A stretch of DNA of 64,000 nt from Pelodera strongyloides (GCA_036852015.1 JAANDG010000012.1:558001-622000); one strand, 5' to 3'. Positions 42,197 through 57,100 are shown, counted from the first letter of the stretch. Numbers and translations are program-made. Notes: generated by a model not told the origin, from the sequence alone.

Positions 42197-42840
42197 TTTT
42201 TCTAAAATCTTCCGCTTTTTGAAAACTGTCAGTTTGGTTAGACAAGGAAATAAAAAAGCAGGGACATATGTTACACTTTGACGATGGAGCTCCAGGAAAT
42301 GCACAACTCAATGATACAGCTCAAAGAAACGGAACAAAGAAAAGGTCCTATCTTATTTATTTTAATTCTTTAATACTATTATTGACTTCCTTATGCAATG
42401 TATAATACACAAGATAATGGACAAATTCCAAAACTGAAGCTCAAAGTTTTGAGAAAAAAAAACGCGAAAATAAGTAGTTTTCAGGCAGCTGCTGTTTATT
42501 TGTACATAGTGCAATAACAAGAGTGCATAAGAGTCCAAAGTTTCGTTCCTTCTTCGAACAAGGCAATAAATTCTTCCGCAAGGAAGTTATAAGTGATGTA
42601 ATAGTATAAAGGACAGAGTTCTTTCACAGCGAGCACATAAGAAATTAATCGAGCGCAAAATTGCGGGCAAAGAGTTATGTCTCTGAATAACATTTGGAAA
42701 GGTACCCAAAATTAAGGCTTTATTATATTCGAAAGAACTGTGAGAAATATTTGATAAGTTTGCGTATCAAATAGACTTAAATTGCATGTGCCTACGGTAG
42801 ATAGCTGGGGTTTCTCTAGCGGGACAACGCAAAACTTTGA

Positions 42841-43056
42841 TGGTGCGCGGCAAAAAAGGGGATTCCTACACCTCGCAGTGCCCTTCGCCCAGCCTTCGCC
42901 AAAGTCTCTTCGTCAGGCACGCGCCCAATATTCGCCTGGTTTTCGCGAAAGGGTGGTGTGGTCAGTGCACTTGACCGACCTGGCGAGAGTCCGGCGAAGA
43001 CTGGGCGCAGTGCGCGGCGAGATGTAGGCGAACCTCCTTTTTTTCGCAGCGCACCA
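42841..43056. mobile_element. GCGC-rich fold-back MITE
   Basis: Ends TGGTGCGCGGCAAAAAAGGG and TTTTTTTCGCAGCGCACCA; arms hold further inverted blocks (CCTACACCTCGCAGTGCC). Best-preserved copy of this family. Confidence 0.65.
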
Positions 43057-43467
43057 ACCGAATTTCATCAGTGGAATAACGTCTCGCGATGTTACTGAAA
43101 CTAATGTTCCTGAAATCATTCTCTTTCTGCACAAGCAAAATGTATTTTTTTTAATTCTATAGTTCTGATCACCTAATTAAATTCAGACTTTATCAGTTCC
43201 ACTGTGGGGCAGTTCGTCGATAATAATACAAATGAATACTTTTAAAGAAAAATTACTCTCCAGTAAGGATCTTGAAAAAATGCACACTTTACAGAACTAC
43301 CGCATATGCTAACCTAATAAGCTATAAAGTAGTTCTGTAAATGCCGCTTTCCAGTATTAGCCTTTGAAGGGGTAATCGATGTATGCACACTCGCTTCCTT
43401 TTATGAGATGGACAAATTGGGAAAAGTTGGACGGGGAAATCTTTGAAATTATGCTCGAAAATAGAAA

Positions 43468-43595
43468 AAAATGGGAGAGAGAGAGGAAGAGAGAGGAAGA
43501 GAGTGGAAGAGAGAGAGAGAGGCAGAAAGAGAATTAGAGGTTCAGAGAGGAAGTGAAAGAGATTTTTAAGAGAAAAAGAGAGAGAGAGAAAGAAG
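43468..43595. repeat. GA-rich purine tract
   Basis: Mostly GAGAGAGAGGAAGAGAG and variants. Simple sequence. Confidence 0.85.
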
Positions 43596-44586
43596 AATAT
43601 GATGAAACTTTTCAAAAACATCCATCATTATTTCGGGAATCCAATTATTTGTCACAAAACTGACCAGCCAGTAGTCAGCCAAGAAGAGTCAGTGATCACA
43701 TGGCAAAGCTAACAATAATGCTCCAAGGTAAAGAGAGTGAGTGAACTAGATGAACGCCAAATATGGTAGCGCGGAGCGCTAACTAACCATTCCCGTCTAT
43801 ACCGGTAACTGATATGGACCACCCTTGCAACTGTTCCTCAGACCCACATGCAAAGAAGTGTGTCGGCATCAATTATCACAATCACACACTTGATAGAGTG
43901 AATTCTATACGGCAACGCTTCGGTAACAGCAGTGTTTGATACGATCATAAAAAGATAATTGTGAACGTTGGTTTAGAGTTGACAAAAGTTTTCTAACACT
44001 TCTGTGGAGAAGCAAATGCGAACACTGATGACCTAACTGTAAGGCCACTACTACGGCAGCTCAGCAGGCGGACCCTCGGAGGGAAAACTAGTGTTGTGTG
44101 TACTATGTATAGAAATTCCTTGTTTCGCACTTACATTAGCGGTTCCCTATAACTTTGGTATAGTCGGGAGGTAAGATTCTAACTCACAGGAACGTTTCCT
44201 TACTATATACGATATCTAAGAACCAGACAGCACACTGCTTCTTTTTCTATGGTTTCTAATTCACAATACATAAATATTTATATCTGCATTCCTTTCAGGC
44301 AACTATGATTTACGACCGGATTAAAAATATCAAAATACTGATAATCTCTTATCAAAGAACTTCCAATGCTAGAAAATAACGAATCAAGAAAAGTTTGTGA
44401 TCATTGTTGTTTCAATTAAAGGCTAAGGCTCACTTATAAAAGTTATTTCTAATTTTCTCATAGAAAAAATCAGAACAACTTTTTATTTTGTTGTACATCT
44501 AATACCTATGTTCTATTGTTCATTAGGGTATAGTTCAACGCTTCAGTTTGCCTTCCAAAAATTTGCATTGCTTTAGCCCTTTAGCA

Positions 44587-47500
44587 ATGGCTTCACTTTT
44601 ACTATTACTATTATTCACCGGAGTTGCATTATGCGATCCAACATTCGATGTGCAAATCAACGATGTCAATACGAAGGCAACGGTTAGAGGTAGGCGTGAA
44701 CAAATTACCAACATTTTACAGTTTCTTCTCAAACGCATGCTGAACAACTGAATTTATATGCAATATGGCGTTCTATGCCGAAAATACACTTCATAACCAC
44801 GTGTAATATCCCTTTAAAATTATATTCGGGAATAAGACGAACATGCAATCTCTAAGGCACTCCATAATACCGTGCTACCAGTTCTCGTTTTAGGTATTGA
44901 ACATACCTATGGTCGGTCTTTCCGTGGTATTCCCTATGCCCATCCACCCGTTGGAAAACTTCGTTTCATGGTGTGACGTTGCTTTTGTATCTGTAAATGA
45001 CAATGTTTATTAGACTCTTTGAAACACCCTCGAGGTAAAATCGCATGAAATAACCTGGTTTAAACAAAAAGCTAAAAACATCATACGGCTCTGACACCAT
45101 TGCCCGCGTAGGTTTTCCAGATACCGAATACCCACCACTAGTTCTCTGAAGGGCAATGAAGGGCACGAGTTATCCAAAAATTCTAGCATCCCAGCATTGG
45201 TAACCTACCAATTCAGGAATCTCAACTGCTAACACCAAGTGGGTTGATGGAAGCGACTGGGTATAAATCTGAATGTATGCAACACAATGGAAACTCACAT
45301 GAAGATTGTCTCTTCATCAATGTCTTCACTCCGGTGGTGAGTACTTAGGAACTTAGGACTCAAAAAAGCGTAATTTGTTATATACAGCTGCCATAATTGA
45401 TCGCTAGAAATCCGTCAGGAAGAACATTCTACACATAACACGTTTCGTCTACTCGCTTCCAGCTCCGCTATTAGTGATGGCCTCTCTTTATTTTTTCAAT
45501 AAACACTAGTTACTATACAATCTTGTGTCCCTTCCGCTTACTTTATTCATGTTGTAAAATTTAGGGTGTCAACTCAACGAGCCTTCTACCAGTTCTGTTC
45601 TGGATCCATGGCGGAGGGTTCACAGAGGGAAGCGGAAATCTGGGCGCCGGCATGTATGCAAATATGATCAATCGGGGACCCATCGTTGTTGTATCAATCA
45701 ATTATCGGTTGGGACCGTTTGGTGGGTAAGACTGAGTTTCGAAAAATAGCGATGGAAAACATAGAAAACTAGGAGGAAGTTTGTGTTTGTGGCTGCCTGA
45801 ATTACCACCACCACCTAAAACTTTGACGGCGCACATTGAAAAAAAAAACTCTGAACGCGCATCTACCTCAGCGCCCTTCGCCACACATTCGCCAGGATGT
45901 CGCGGGCCAACTAACTTGCACCCTCACAGCACAACTTTTTGTCTGGTGCTGCATCGATTTTCCGTATCGTACATTATTGACGATACCTTGACGGTTGACG
46001 ACGATTGACGGCGATTGATTTTCCACATTTTCGTATAATCATAATCTTTCAAAAATTGTGTTTAGGATTCTTAACTACTCGGAGCTACGAAGCACCGGGA
46101 AATGCCGCTATTTCTGATATGGTCACAGCTCTGCAGTGGACAAAACGCTATGTGAAATTCTTCGGCGGAGACCCAACAAAGGTAATATTCTTCTTTGATT
46201 TTAACATATTCTATTGTGACTACTATGACTGTTATAACATGAAACATGTAACACATTTCCAAAGCAATAATACTAATACCCAACCAAGTTTACCGTTGAT
46301 TGTTGAGGTGACAATTGGTGGACACAGCAGTGGTTCTGAAGCCGTTTCATTCCTGTCATTGAGTCCCGAGGCATCGGGTTCGTTTTCCTAAATATAAAAG
46401 AAGAAGAAGAATATAATACAAGCTTCCAAATGTGCGCCGTCTTACCACCGCAACCTTTTTCCCGCAATAGGAGCGCGGTCCGACTGCGGAGTTTGGCTCC
46501 TATGAACATCGATCCTTTTGATTCCCACGTATATCACTTATGCCCGTAATCTACCTCACAACAGGGCAATATTAACTGTGAAGTTAGCTGTTAAAACAGA
46601 ATAAAAAAACCTGTGACGTAAAAATTACTAGCGTTCAGGTCTATTCCGTGCTACCATCCTGGAGTCGGGCTCGGCTTTCGGTGCCGCAGTAATGTCGTAT
46701 TCGGACAAAACACGAAATACGACCGAGAATATTGCCATAAATCTAGGATGTGCGACTGTTAACGAGTGGAATAACAGGGATTACACGGTGAATCATGCAG
46801 TTATTAAAACAGATAAAACAAGACGGTCTGCAACTGAATGCATCTTCAATGTGCCATATTTATGGACCAGATGGCGCCTTGCCAGAGCGCAGTGCGGCTC
46901 GCCGGTTCGACTCCCACCTCGGGAGGACCAATACTCATTAGCCTGTTCGGTTGCGGAGGAAAGGTTGTTCAAGTCTCGGCCCGAAGCCGGGAACTGGGAC
47001 CCACGGAATTAGTACCATAACCTGATAAACCGATGATTTATCCCCACCTCTCGAATGAAAAGTGCAGCAAGATGGCTATACTTCTCCATAAAACGTTGTT
47101 TCATACACGTCGTTAATATTATTATAAAGATAAGCATTTCAGTCAATCATCGATTGTCTTCAATCAAAATCGACCGATTCAATTCTGAAAGCGGACAACA
47201 AATTGCCCAATCACAGGATGAAATGGGCTCCGGTTCAGGTGCGCTGCTTACAGCTTACAGTATGCATGATGCATCTAAAATTGCGGCGCAATTTTAAAAA
47301 GAAGTCATCCCTGATATATTCGAAAAGACGAAAATTCAAACTAACATATTCATTGGAGAATACAGGTTAAAACATCTTTTAAGAGCAATAATGTACTTCT
47401 AGGACAAAAAGTACCTTCCCGACCGCCTTGAAAACCTCGCACTCAATAGACCGAATCTCCCAGTTCTGATGGGAGATGTGCACGATGAATGGATAGGTTG

Positions 47501-48850
47501 GGGTGAGGCAATTACAATTACTATGGAATGGTGTGCACACATATGTATATACCTTACGCGGTGTACAAGCGGTGTACAAGATGAAATCTTTTGCAGATAA
47601 GTACGAGATCACTCACAACCTCAATGGCTCTTTCTTCACTCGCGATGGAGTGCTGAACAATTTGAAGAAATGCTACGAAATGACTTATTGGGATAACTTT
47701 GGTGAGTCTGTGTCTCGTGTGACCTACTAGTTTGGTGTTCAATATATAAAAGTGCAAGAAATACTCAGTAGGGCGATAAAGAAAACTTACATTAGTTGGT
47801 TACACTAGTATTTAAGTATTTAAGTATTTAAACACTCAATAACCAAATTAGATAAGAGTAAACCTTTGGAACCTTACGTTTAAAATTTTGTATGATAATT
47901 TCCCGAATTAGATGCGGTGTTCAATGCGGCTGCAGTCAATTATGTGTACGGAAACAACGCTGCTCCAGATAATCACATACAATGGGCTGTAGACCATGTT
48001 ATGGTAAGATATGTGATTCTTAATTACATTTTGTATGACATAAGAAGCGCGTGTACATCTCGCCGTGCAGCTGGATCAATGTCTGCCAGACAGACTCTCT
48101 CCCAGACAGGTTAGCCAGGATCTCGTGAGTTCTTTGATGAGTATCCTCGAAGGGCTGGCGAAGTAGTTGCGCACCTTTTATGTGGTCCTACATCATTTTT
48201 TTTCGCATTTCGTCTAGTTTCTGCCGTAAGCTCTCCCCGCACGACAAAAAACTTATTATAACAAAAGAAACTTATTACTCAAGACTAGTTTAACAACAGT
48301 AAACAGATCTGAAAGGGGTAAGTCTCAAGAAGCAAATTAATATTTGTTTGCTGAACGAAGGTTTCCTTTAGATGTTCAGTGAGATGGTATTCATCGGACC
48401 TGGTCCTCAGAGATGCCAAGTATTTTGCATACACTGGAAGTCCAGTTTATCTATACTCGTTTGACTACCTCAATCCTAACGGTTTGTGATTTACATACTG
48501 TTTGTGATTCTCGTCAGGCTCAAGAGTACTAAATTGAACAAAGAAAGTTGGTTTCCTCTAAATAAATACCCGGAATTTTCGCCCCCATACAGGCTTTGTA
48601 AGCAGAGTCTCATTTAAATTTAAATTCAATGTTAATTAGTTTTACTAATTTCAGCTTTTCCCGACGAGAAGATCCCTCAATTACGAGGTGTTCCTCACGG
48701 ATGGGAGTTACAGTATGTCTTTCAGCATGGACATTCATGGAAAACGACTCCAGACGACACAATAACCACTGAACTTATGGGACAATTGTGGACAAACTTT
48801 GTCGTCCATGGGTATAGTTTATTTCAAACAGTTTTTAAGCATTTTATTAC

Positions 48851-48890
<40 letters not shown>

Positions 48891-49175
48891 GGCATCACCA
48901 CTTGCACATCGATCTTTTTCTGTGCAAAAAATTCTTCGCTAACAATTTTCAGCGCTGACTTTTTAAGAATTGCAGCACTAAATTTTAGGAACCCAACTCC
49001 GTCCGGCTCTTCCCTTCCGTTTTCGTGGCCCAAGTTGGGAAAGACTGGACTTCTCAACGAATACGTCTCCTTGGGTCCGCGGCCCACAGTCAGCAATGGT
49101 TTCCATCACAAATGCCTCGTTTGGGTGTGCGATGGACCCGCCAAAGACGGATACAAACCACCATATTGTCCGTAA
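44587..49175 (+). CDS. Secreted type-B carboxylesterase, probable frameshift
   Basis: Exons: 44587-44689, 44894-44970, 45217-45336, 45565-45721, 46066-46181, 46308-46377, 46639-46787, 47143-47238, 47403-47502, 47597-47701, 47912-48003, 48372-48481, 48655-48811, 48989-49175; about 546 aa. Signal peptide MASLLLLLLFTGVALC. Family marks in order: SFRGIPYAHPPVGKLRF, HEDCLFINVFTP, PVLFWIHGGGFTEGSG (oxyanion loop), VVVSINYRLGPFGF, nucleophile elbow GGHSSGSEA (canonical GESAG), FRATILESGSAFG, GDVHDEWIG (acid), VYLYSFDY and PHGWELQYVF (histidine). The triad is present. It could be a nematode gut or secreted esterase; cholinesterase is unlikely. The exon sum is one base over a multiple of three. Exon 12 begins in frame as MFSEMVFIGPGPQR but the conserved YFAYTGSPVYLYSFDY is in the next frame, so a one-base slip sits near 48395-48425. 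All other junctions are in phase. Confidence 0.88.
45822..45945. repeat. GCGC-rich fold-back family, fragment
   Basis: GACGGCGCACATTGAAAAA, AACGCGCATC and GCGCCCTTCGCC resemble the 42841-43056 family. In an esterase intron. Confidence 0.4.
46866..47010 (+). mobile_element. tRNA-derived SINE
   Basis: TGGCGCCTTGCCAGAGCGC (A-box-like) and GCCGGTTCGACTCCC (B box) followed by an unrelated body. In an esterase intron. Confidence 0.5.
48855..48885. repeat. (AG)n microsatellite
   Basis: About 31 bases of AG dinucleotide in the last esterase intron. Confidence 0.9.
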
Positions 49176-51181
49176 ATATATTGTATCAGACGACTACGCC
49201 GCCTAAGGCGTCTTTCCATACTTATAAAACGTCTGTAACGTGGATGAAAATCTTGAAACGAATGAAAACATGTTCGTTCTTCTTTTACTCTTTTACATGC
49301 GATTATTCTAATTTGAGCAGCGGCACTCTTTTATATCCGAAGCGGAAGAATTTTTTTTCGAATTATACTTCCGTAACCTGAGTGCAAACGCACACTACAG
49401 TTACTCTTTTATATAATAAGATTGTAAATACATACGAATAAACATTTTATGCTCCTGCAGAGGCACTATTGATTGTATTGATTGAGTATATAATATTTTC
49501 AACGCTAAGCTATTCTACCACATACTGCTACTAACTCACTGTTGCTCTCTTTAACCAATTTTACAAGTTCAGTTGCGGTAGCTTTTATTGTGTCCCCTTG
49601 CCATCCCTTTCACGCCTTTGAAGTAAGTTTGGTGAAAAAGCTCGTCTTAATCCAGTGGCGCTAAATATTACTGAACACAGCCATCCTTTCTTAGCTCCGA
49701 TGCTAACATAGGTTGGGTTTCATTCAAATATTCTTTTCCTTCTCAACGGTGTATATTTTACAACGGGAAGATGTCGTAATTATGGAATTCCCGCAGCTGG
49801 GAGGCATTCATCTGTTTAATCAACAAATAATCTTGCGTATTCTAATGGGGGTGCAATCACGCCGTACCATTAGCAAACAGATCGTGTCTAGGCTGGAAAT
49901 TAGACGGAATTGTACCATTTTGCCTTTTCTGCACCATTTGATGAAACCAAGAGGGCATAGTACCTTTGAATTTGCTCAAAATTATGTTTGACTACAATAT
50001 TTTAATGAAATATAATCGAGTTCAACATTCTGTATTTTAATATTTGATCAATATTTATTTCGCACTTTTATTCCCCGCTTAACTTACATTCAAGTTTAGG
50101 GTGATTTACAGTAACTACCCAATCAAGACTGACAGAAATGACAGCAGGGCAGACGGTTGAATATTTAGCACTGTATTGCGAAAAAAAAAAACTTCTTGTG
50201 GTCACATAAATGTGACAAATTCCTCAGTATGTTCCTTGTGTATCGTCTGGTCAATTGAGAATCGGGTTTGGGGAATATACACGCTTGTATTAGATCTTTC
50301 TTTAGAGAAACGTCTGGCCCTTTTCAACTGGCCCTCTGATTGTGTTAGCATTGGAATGTTGGTGACAGCTTGTCCCCAGTCACTTGCAATTACAACCATG
50401 TATGTAATGTTACACGAGTAGTGAGAAGTATAGTGCGCTCCAGAGATATTACTGGTTATTAATTAACCTTTTGTTGGTGTTTATTGCCAAAGCCTCTACC
50501 AGTGATCCTAATTGTAAGAACTTTACAAGCAAAAGAGAACAAGAAAGTAGCAAAACACGGGATGGGGCGCCCAGTAAAAACGGGAGATTTGAGGTTTCTG
50601 GCTCTGCTAACACCAACATTCTGTTCTAGCGAGGGTTGTAAAAAGGGTCATTGTTTGTATTCACTATGTAGATAGTAAACTTATTTTGATTATTTATATA
50701 GATCCACATCGTCGTTTGCTATTCTTACTCTTCAAGTCTTTTGTCGGCTAGTGACCAATACCCTAATTAGCATGCGCGGTCCGAGAAAAAAGGGTCTCAA
50801 CCCCGCCCCTGTTCCCCCGACCCCGCCCATCTTTGGCTTCTTCTTCAGAAATAGAAAAGCCGAATAAAGAAATCTACCAATGACAAAGATCTGCAGTTTC
50901 TCTTTAGATAGCAGACAAGTTACTTAATGTGTTTTATAACGATGTATGCATTGTGTTTTCACTATTTTAAATATATTATATGGAATCTTTTTACACTTCG
51001 CCGAACTCCATCCAACTTATTTCTCTTATGCTCAACTAAAATCTACATGGCTAATTATCCATCATTCATTTCGCTTTGTTATTACCCCGACGAATCTATT
51101 TTGCAGTTACCACAAGTCATTTACTTCCAATTTCAGTTTGTGCGCTACGCTATGAGAAGCTAATTTGTCAAAAACTAAACA
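49176..51181. other. Intergenic spacer
   Basis: Contains the esterase 3' end (AATAAA near 49438) and presumably the promoter of the Ly6-like gene. A 92-codon ORF at 49713-49991 has no family resemblance. Nothing else recognised. Confidence 0.5.
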
Positions 51182-54100
51182 ATGTCACGCATCCTACCAA
51201 GTATTCTAATTTTCTTCGCTGTTTCACAATCCACGACGGCTCTTCAATGTCTAGTGATGAGACCAGGTGGGTTCAACGGAGTGTGCCAATTTTGGGGAAG
51301 TTTGCCGCAAAATAGTACGTTGGAAAGCACTACCACCTCCCACTTACCCTAACCTAAGTTGCCAGCATGCTGTGGTGCGGCGCAAGTCAGCGTTAGAGCG
51401 CGGCAAATAAACGACATCCCTTTGGGCTCTATTTGTTTGTGTAATACAGCCTACAGCAGTACTGTCGCGTGCGCGTTTCTTTACAATGCCATCACAAAAG
51501 GTTCACACAAAGTCATTGCACGCCTATGCAAATTCAGGGAACAATTTTACTGTACCACGCCCTTTCTCTGCAAAATAGCCACGCCGTTACCAGGATTACC
51601 AAGAATGCTCGTAATGCTAATGTAATCTGCAACTGGCTGTTCGTTTAGCTTCTGTCATAAATTGAGCTTGATAGGCTGATGCGCGCACGCTAAATTTCTC
51701 TCTCCCTCTCTTCCTCTTTCTCCCTCTCTCCCTCTTTCTCCCTCTTTCTCTCCCTCTCCCTCTCCCATCTCTGTTACCAAATCACAAGCTTTAGTTCACA
51801 AGTCACCATAGAGAGAAGTTAAAGTAATCAAATGCTGTCGCAGAAGTTTTATCGGGTCAGCGAATTAGGCACCCGTCCAGCTTTCAGTTCGCAAATAGTA
51901 GTATCACGTACTCCCTTGAAAAGTCTAATTCAGGGTATAACACTGGGACCACCGAGGATGCTAAGCTGCAGTGTAAAATTATTAAAAAAACCATTTATGA
52001 AAAAAAAGAATTATCTCCCTCACATTTTCTTTTATTTATCTTTCCCTTCCCTTCTTGTTTGCTTATATTATTTTCCCCGTCTTTATTTTATTGGAAATAT
52101 GATATATTAACTGAATGCATTATATGTATAAGGAAAAAGGAGCCATTATAGAAGAAGAACTGATGAAATCAGGATGGATTTTGTTTAGATTTGCTATTAA
52201 TGGAATATTATGAGCGATGTTATGTGTCAAACGGTTGAGGCGTAAAGGAAAATCAGTTAATATTGACTATATTGACTACAGTATATAGTTGAGTTCACTG
52301 TGGTTTTCAATCTCTTACCTTACTAATGATTTATAGCCACATTTACAAATAGTTACCACGGTGAAATTAGCAAATTTCTTTCGGTAATTACGGGAAATTT
52401 AGTTTCTTGCACCAAGTTAGAAAGATTAATACCATATTACACATGTAACAATTCAGAAATATCATTGTTTAGAATCAGGATCCCTATAAGTATCACTTTT
52501 CGTGTTATTTCTCACGGATTTGTTACAAAAAAGAGATAAACAACCTACATTCTCCGTCAAACCCCACAATAAACTCAATTATTTCAACAAAAACAAGGGA
52601 GCTATTGCTATTTCTGACACCTTTGCAAGGGAAAATTTGCTCTAGTTTCGCTCGGTTTAGTTCTCGAAAACTTAATTTTCTCCTCTCTTTTGATGTGGTT
52701 TCTTTTGTCTTTCGAAATCTGATACTTTTGGGCACTGAATGTGGAAGCAGAGTTGAAAATGGCCCACACAAAGAGGTGTCGGTTCGCGCACGGGGGATAG
52801 AAATAAAAAAGGAATAAATCAACAAAAAAATAGTTTCTCAAGCAACCATCGCATTCATTTTCTAGAATGAATATGAACCTTTTCCATTTCATTTTAATTT
52901 CTCCTTTCAATCCTCTCTCTCCCTTATATCTTTATATTCCTCCCCCTTTCTCACCCCGGCTCTTTTTGCGCTTATTGTTAGTTTCCCGAAACAAATCTGA
53001 CGCGTAATGAGTGTTTTCAAGTGGTCGGACGATTAGACAATTGAGGGTCTTCGGGGTCGAGATAATTTCAAATAAAAAGAAAGGAGAAAGAAGCGAAATC
53101 ATAGCACATCAGTATCAAGGCACAGAAATCAGTGACTCTCTGCTTATATTAAGAAAAAACGCATTACGTTTGTTCGTGAAGGTCCATATAACTGTGTACG
53201 CACAGCAATGCGCCGACTCTTCGCCGCATGCGCAAAATAATCGCGCCTCACGCCACAATCACGCCGCTCGCACGCCAACTTCCACGTTGTATACAAGCAC
53301 TACGCATTCTTTGATGTTGAGATATTCGTGGTGGAAAGGTCGAGGGTTCGAATCCTCTGGGGACCCACAAGTCAGAGCGCAATCATAGTGTACATCAACT
53401 TGCAGACAGCCAATATGGAGGGTTTTCTCTGATATGAGAATCGAGCACCTTGGAGAATAAGAGAGGAACTTTGGGGATTTGACTAACATTATTTGTAGTT
53501 TTTTTTAAGAATGTAAGAATGCTTAAATACATGTAAAAGCACGCTCATCCTTTATTTGGGCGCCTAGTGTGATTAACTGAAACAGTCAGACATCCACATT
53601 GTGAGACTAACAGTACTGACAAAATACGAGTCTCTATAAGACGATACTGCAGTTCGAGCTCGAGTCCTGAGCATGTAGATTAAACCGAAAGGAGATGGAA
53701 ACATGCTATGGAAATACTAGAATGGAGTGCTTCTAATTCCAGAAGCCAAAGAAAAAACCTGCTCCTAAAGTATTACATATTCAGGATACGGCCTTGTGAA
53801 TGAAACTTGCCCAGAAAGAGCAGTCGGTTGTCGCATTAAAGTCGACGTTGATTCTATACAATGGTAAGTTCTTTTATTTTATTTAATACAACCAAAGTTT
53901 TTTTGGGCTGACATGGTAGAATTTGCACTGCATGCAATCAGCCTTTTCCTTATATTTTTTTTGTGCGAAAAGAATTGTTAGGTAGCGAAATTCACTCATT
54001 TATATGTTGGCTTATACGTACATTACGGATAGGCATCCATGTAGCAAGTCACTAGAATTATTTTATACTACACCTTGGATCGAGCTAATTCCCACGCCGT

Positions 54101-57100
54101 TGAACATATAAAAGTCCCCATTCTACTAAAATAAGCATTACTGAAACGCATAAACAGCTTCTTTCTATAGTTCTTGACCTTTCACTACGCCTTGAGACAC
54201 GTCTATTTAACATGCATTAGATAAAGGACAACGGACATACTGACGCATCTTTTATAGGGCAAGTATCACTTTCAACTTTCTTTCAACAAGAAGGGCTAGA
54301 CCCCCCCCCCAGTATAATATTTCGCAGAGAAGTTGCTTGCAATTCAAAGTAACAGTATATTACAGTACTTTCAAAAACCGATCTATTTCCTGCGGAAGCA
54401 AGATCTAACTTGAAAAATAGAAATGCCATAGACAGAGGGCCGAATTTTGCTTGTTGCATTAATATCGTTTGGTACTCTGGCTCAGGCCAGGATTACTTTT
54501 CTCAGAAAATTGCGTTAGAATGATTTTCGACATACAACGATTGGTAGCTCTATTCGCCTTTTCTATACCGTTACCTTTTCAGGTATGAATATTCAAAGCT
54601 CTACGATCGTTCGCAACTTGTCTGTGTGCTCCCAGGGGAATATCAACAGATATCTGGTAATGATTAATCTTACAATTAGAATGGCCTTCTTTTGGCTACT
54701 TTCCCTGGATCTAACATTCCTCTGTTACAGAGCTAAACCAAAAGATAACCTACTTTACCGGAAGAAAAGTAGATAGACCTACAATTTTGCGACGGAGTGG
54801 AATCTTAACCCTGACCGATCAATAAATTAAATCAATAATCTTCAAGGCTGTGAGAAGAAAGCTTCTGGAAGTGTTCGTTGTTGGTGTGGAAGTAGTGAGT
54901 GCAATGATCCGGAGAGGAGTCGAAATCTTTACAAAGCATTCGAAAGAGGAGGGAATAGAGCCGTTGGGGTAGGTCTTCTGCTTCTATACTGTAGGAAGTC
55001 GAGGAGGGCGAGGGAAACTATCAAATTAAATCGTATCGTCGTCTATAGTATCATACGGTGTACATAAATTACTTTGATGCAGTCATGTAGCTCCACAGTA
55101 GTAGCTCCCCATTAAAAGGACTAAAGCTAGGAATGTTATATTTATTTATGTATGCTGAGAGTCATAAGAAAGAAACCTATAGTAATAAGAATATATTCAG
55201 GAATGGCAAGCCACATACTCTTATGAAACCCCAGGAGGAAAGACGATTACTGAAGAAAGCAATGAAATTGAAAGTGAGTAGTTAAGTTAAATTAGTTATG
55301 TGTACAACATAGCACTTTGACAGTTGACCGAGGGTATCCGGTTTGCCTAGACAGGAATAATAATGATCTATCGCTTCCTGCAGCCTTGACATTTTGTCGA
55401 CCTCGCTTACTTTACTAGACTAAACGGAAACGATTGGCCGCATCTTGGGCATTGCAAAAAAATTCTCCTCACTACAGTACTAAAACAATAATTTTGATTA
55501 AGTACAATGAGCACTTAAGTTAGTCACGTCTTTTGAACATTCTAGTTGTTGAAGTACAAACTACAACGACGAAGAGACCTCCGGTGACTAAGAAAACATC
55601 GGCCACCACCACCACTACAACTACCACAAAGACGACGACAACAACAGTGAAGGCAACCACTCGCCGTCCTGTCAAACCACATATAACTCCAAGGAAGAAG
55701 ATGATCACAAAGTTAGTTTTCGTGTAATCTGTAGGATAGGACTTCTGCACAGGTATTGTTTACCTTGTCATTTAGTCTATAGGACTGCCTAATGATCTAT
55801 GACCTAAGCTTTGGGTGTGCATTGATGCCAGCTACGGTGTCAAGGTTGCGTTGGATGTGCCATCGACAATCTTACCATTAGCTCGGCTTCTCCATATGAG
55901 CTATTCCCGTAAACGACGCGTGTTAACTGCGGTCAAACACAACAACTTTCACAAACAAAATCTCAGCGACAGATACTAATAGAAGAAAGCTTATAGAATG
56001 ACAACTACTGTGCCAATGACCACAACTACCATCCCTGCAGTGCCCACTACGCTTCATCGTTCCAAATATGAAGTTTGTTTATTTACATAGTTTATCTTTG
56101 AATTATGAATATCACCCGCTGTGACTTTGCTCTCACGCATCATAAGACTACGATCTCGCTCGAATTGCCTACGATATCTCAGTTGCCCTTCCAGGAAACT
56201 CGTCAGCTCCTTTCCGAGGAGATGAAGGAGGAAGATGACCGAATGCAGATGATTTTGGATGACGAGGAAAGGGAAATGTTATTGGTGAGGAAAATATTGT
56301 GTAGATCTAGTTACCGTAACGTCCGTAACAGTACGCTGAGTATCTGAAGATCAAATATACATTAGCGTGTCCTCAGTACGCATGTCAAGATCGACGAACG
56401 CTAAATTGTAAAAAAAATGTCAAGATCGACGAACGCTAAATTGTGAAACTAAGCGGAATAGTATTTTGGGTTTGAAACAATGAATAATAAAGTAACTTAA
56501 TCTGTTATTTAGGAGGCCGACGAAGACGAGCAGAAGGCACTTAAAGAAGCAGAGATGGCTAGAGAGCGTGCCGAAGCACTGAAACGAGAGCAAGAGCGCA
56601 GAGATGAAGAGGAAATGATCAGACTATATGGGTATGGGTTTAGGAGGTATGCAGGCTTGCCTATACTTTTGTTTGGCTATGCAAGGCATGAATCGGCCAC
56701 CCGAGTTCCCGTGGGGAGGTAGCTGGCCACGCTGTCAAGACCCCCATCGTTTCTGCGTTTTTGGTTGATGTACAGGAATGCACTTTACTTCTTTTCTTGC
56801 AGCAAGTCTTTACGAAGCCACCTTTTTGTTGACGCATGGCTTGTAAATGGTGTTATTTGTGTTTGACCTTGAGTTCACATTTCTGCGTAAACAGTACACG
56901 CTTACCATCTAAATCTGTATAAATGAGCACGTGCTATAATTCGAATACGCCTTCGCTTTTCTACAGTTACAGTATGTATGAGAAGTCAAAATATGTATAA
57001 AAATCACCTTTATTTTAGAAAAGGTTCCAAGCAACGTCGGAGAGAGGAAGAGAAACGTAGAGTGGAAGAAGAAGAAAGAATGGAGAAGGAGGCCAGAGAC

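Larger units (their letters stand above)
41811..44586. other. Divergent intergenic region
   Basis: Separates PFKFB and the carboxylesterase and should hold both promoters. Contains an octamer MITE (42014-42196), a GCGC fold-back (42841-43056) and a purine-rich GA tract (43468-43595). No coding exon recognised. Confidence 0.6.

Noticed and set aside
49713..49991. 92-codon ORF in the esterase-Ly6 spacer
   Set aside because: No domain, no splice context, ordinary AT-rich composition; chance ORF.
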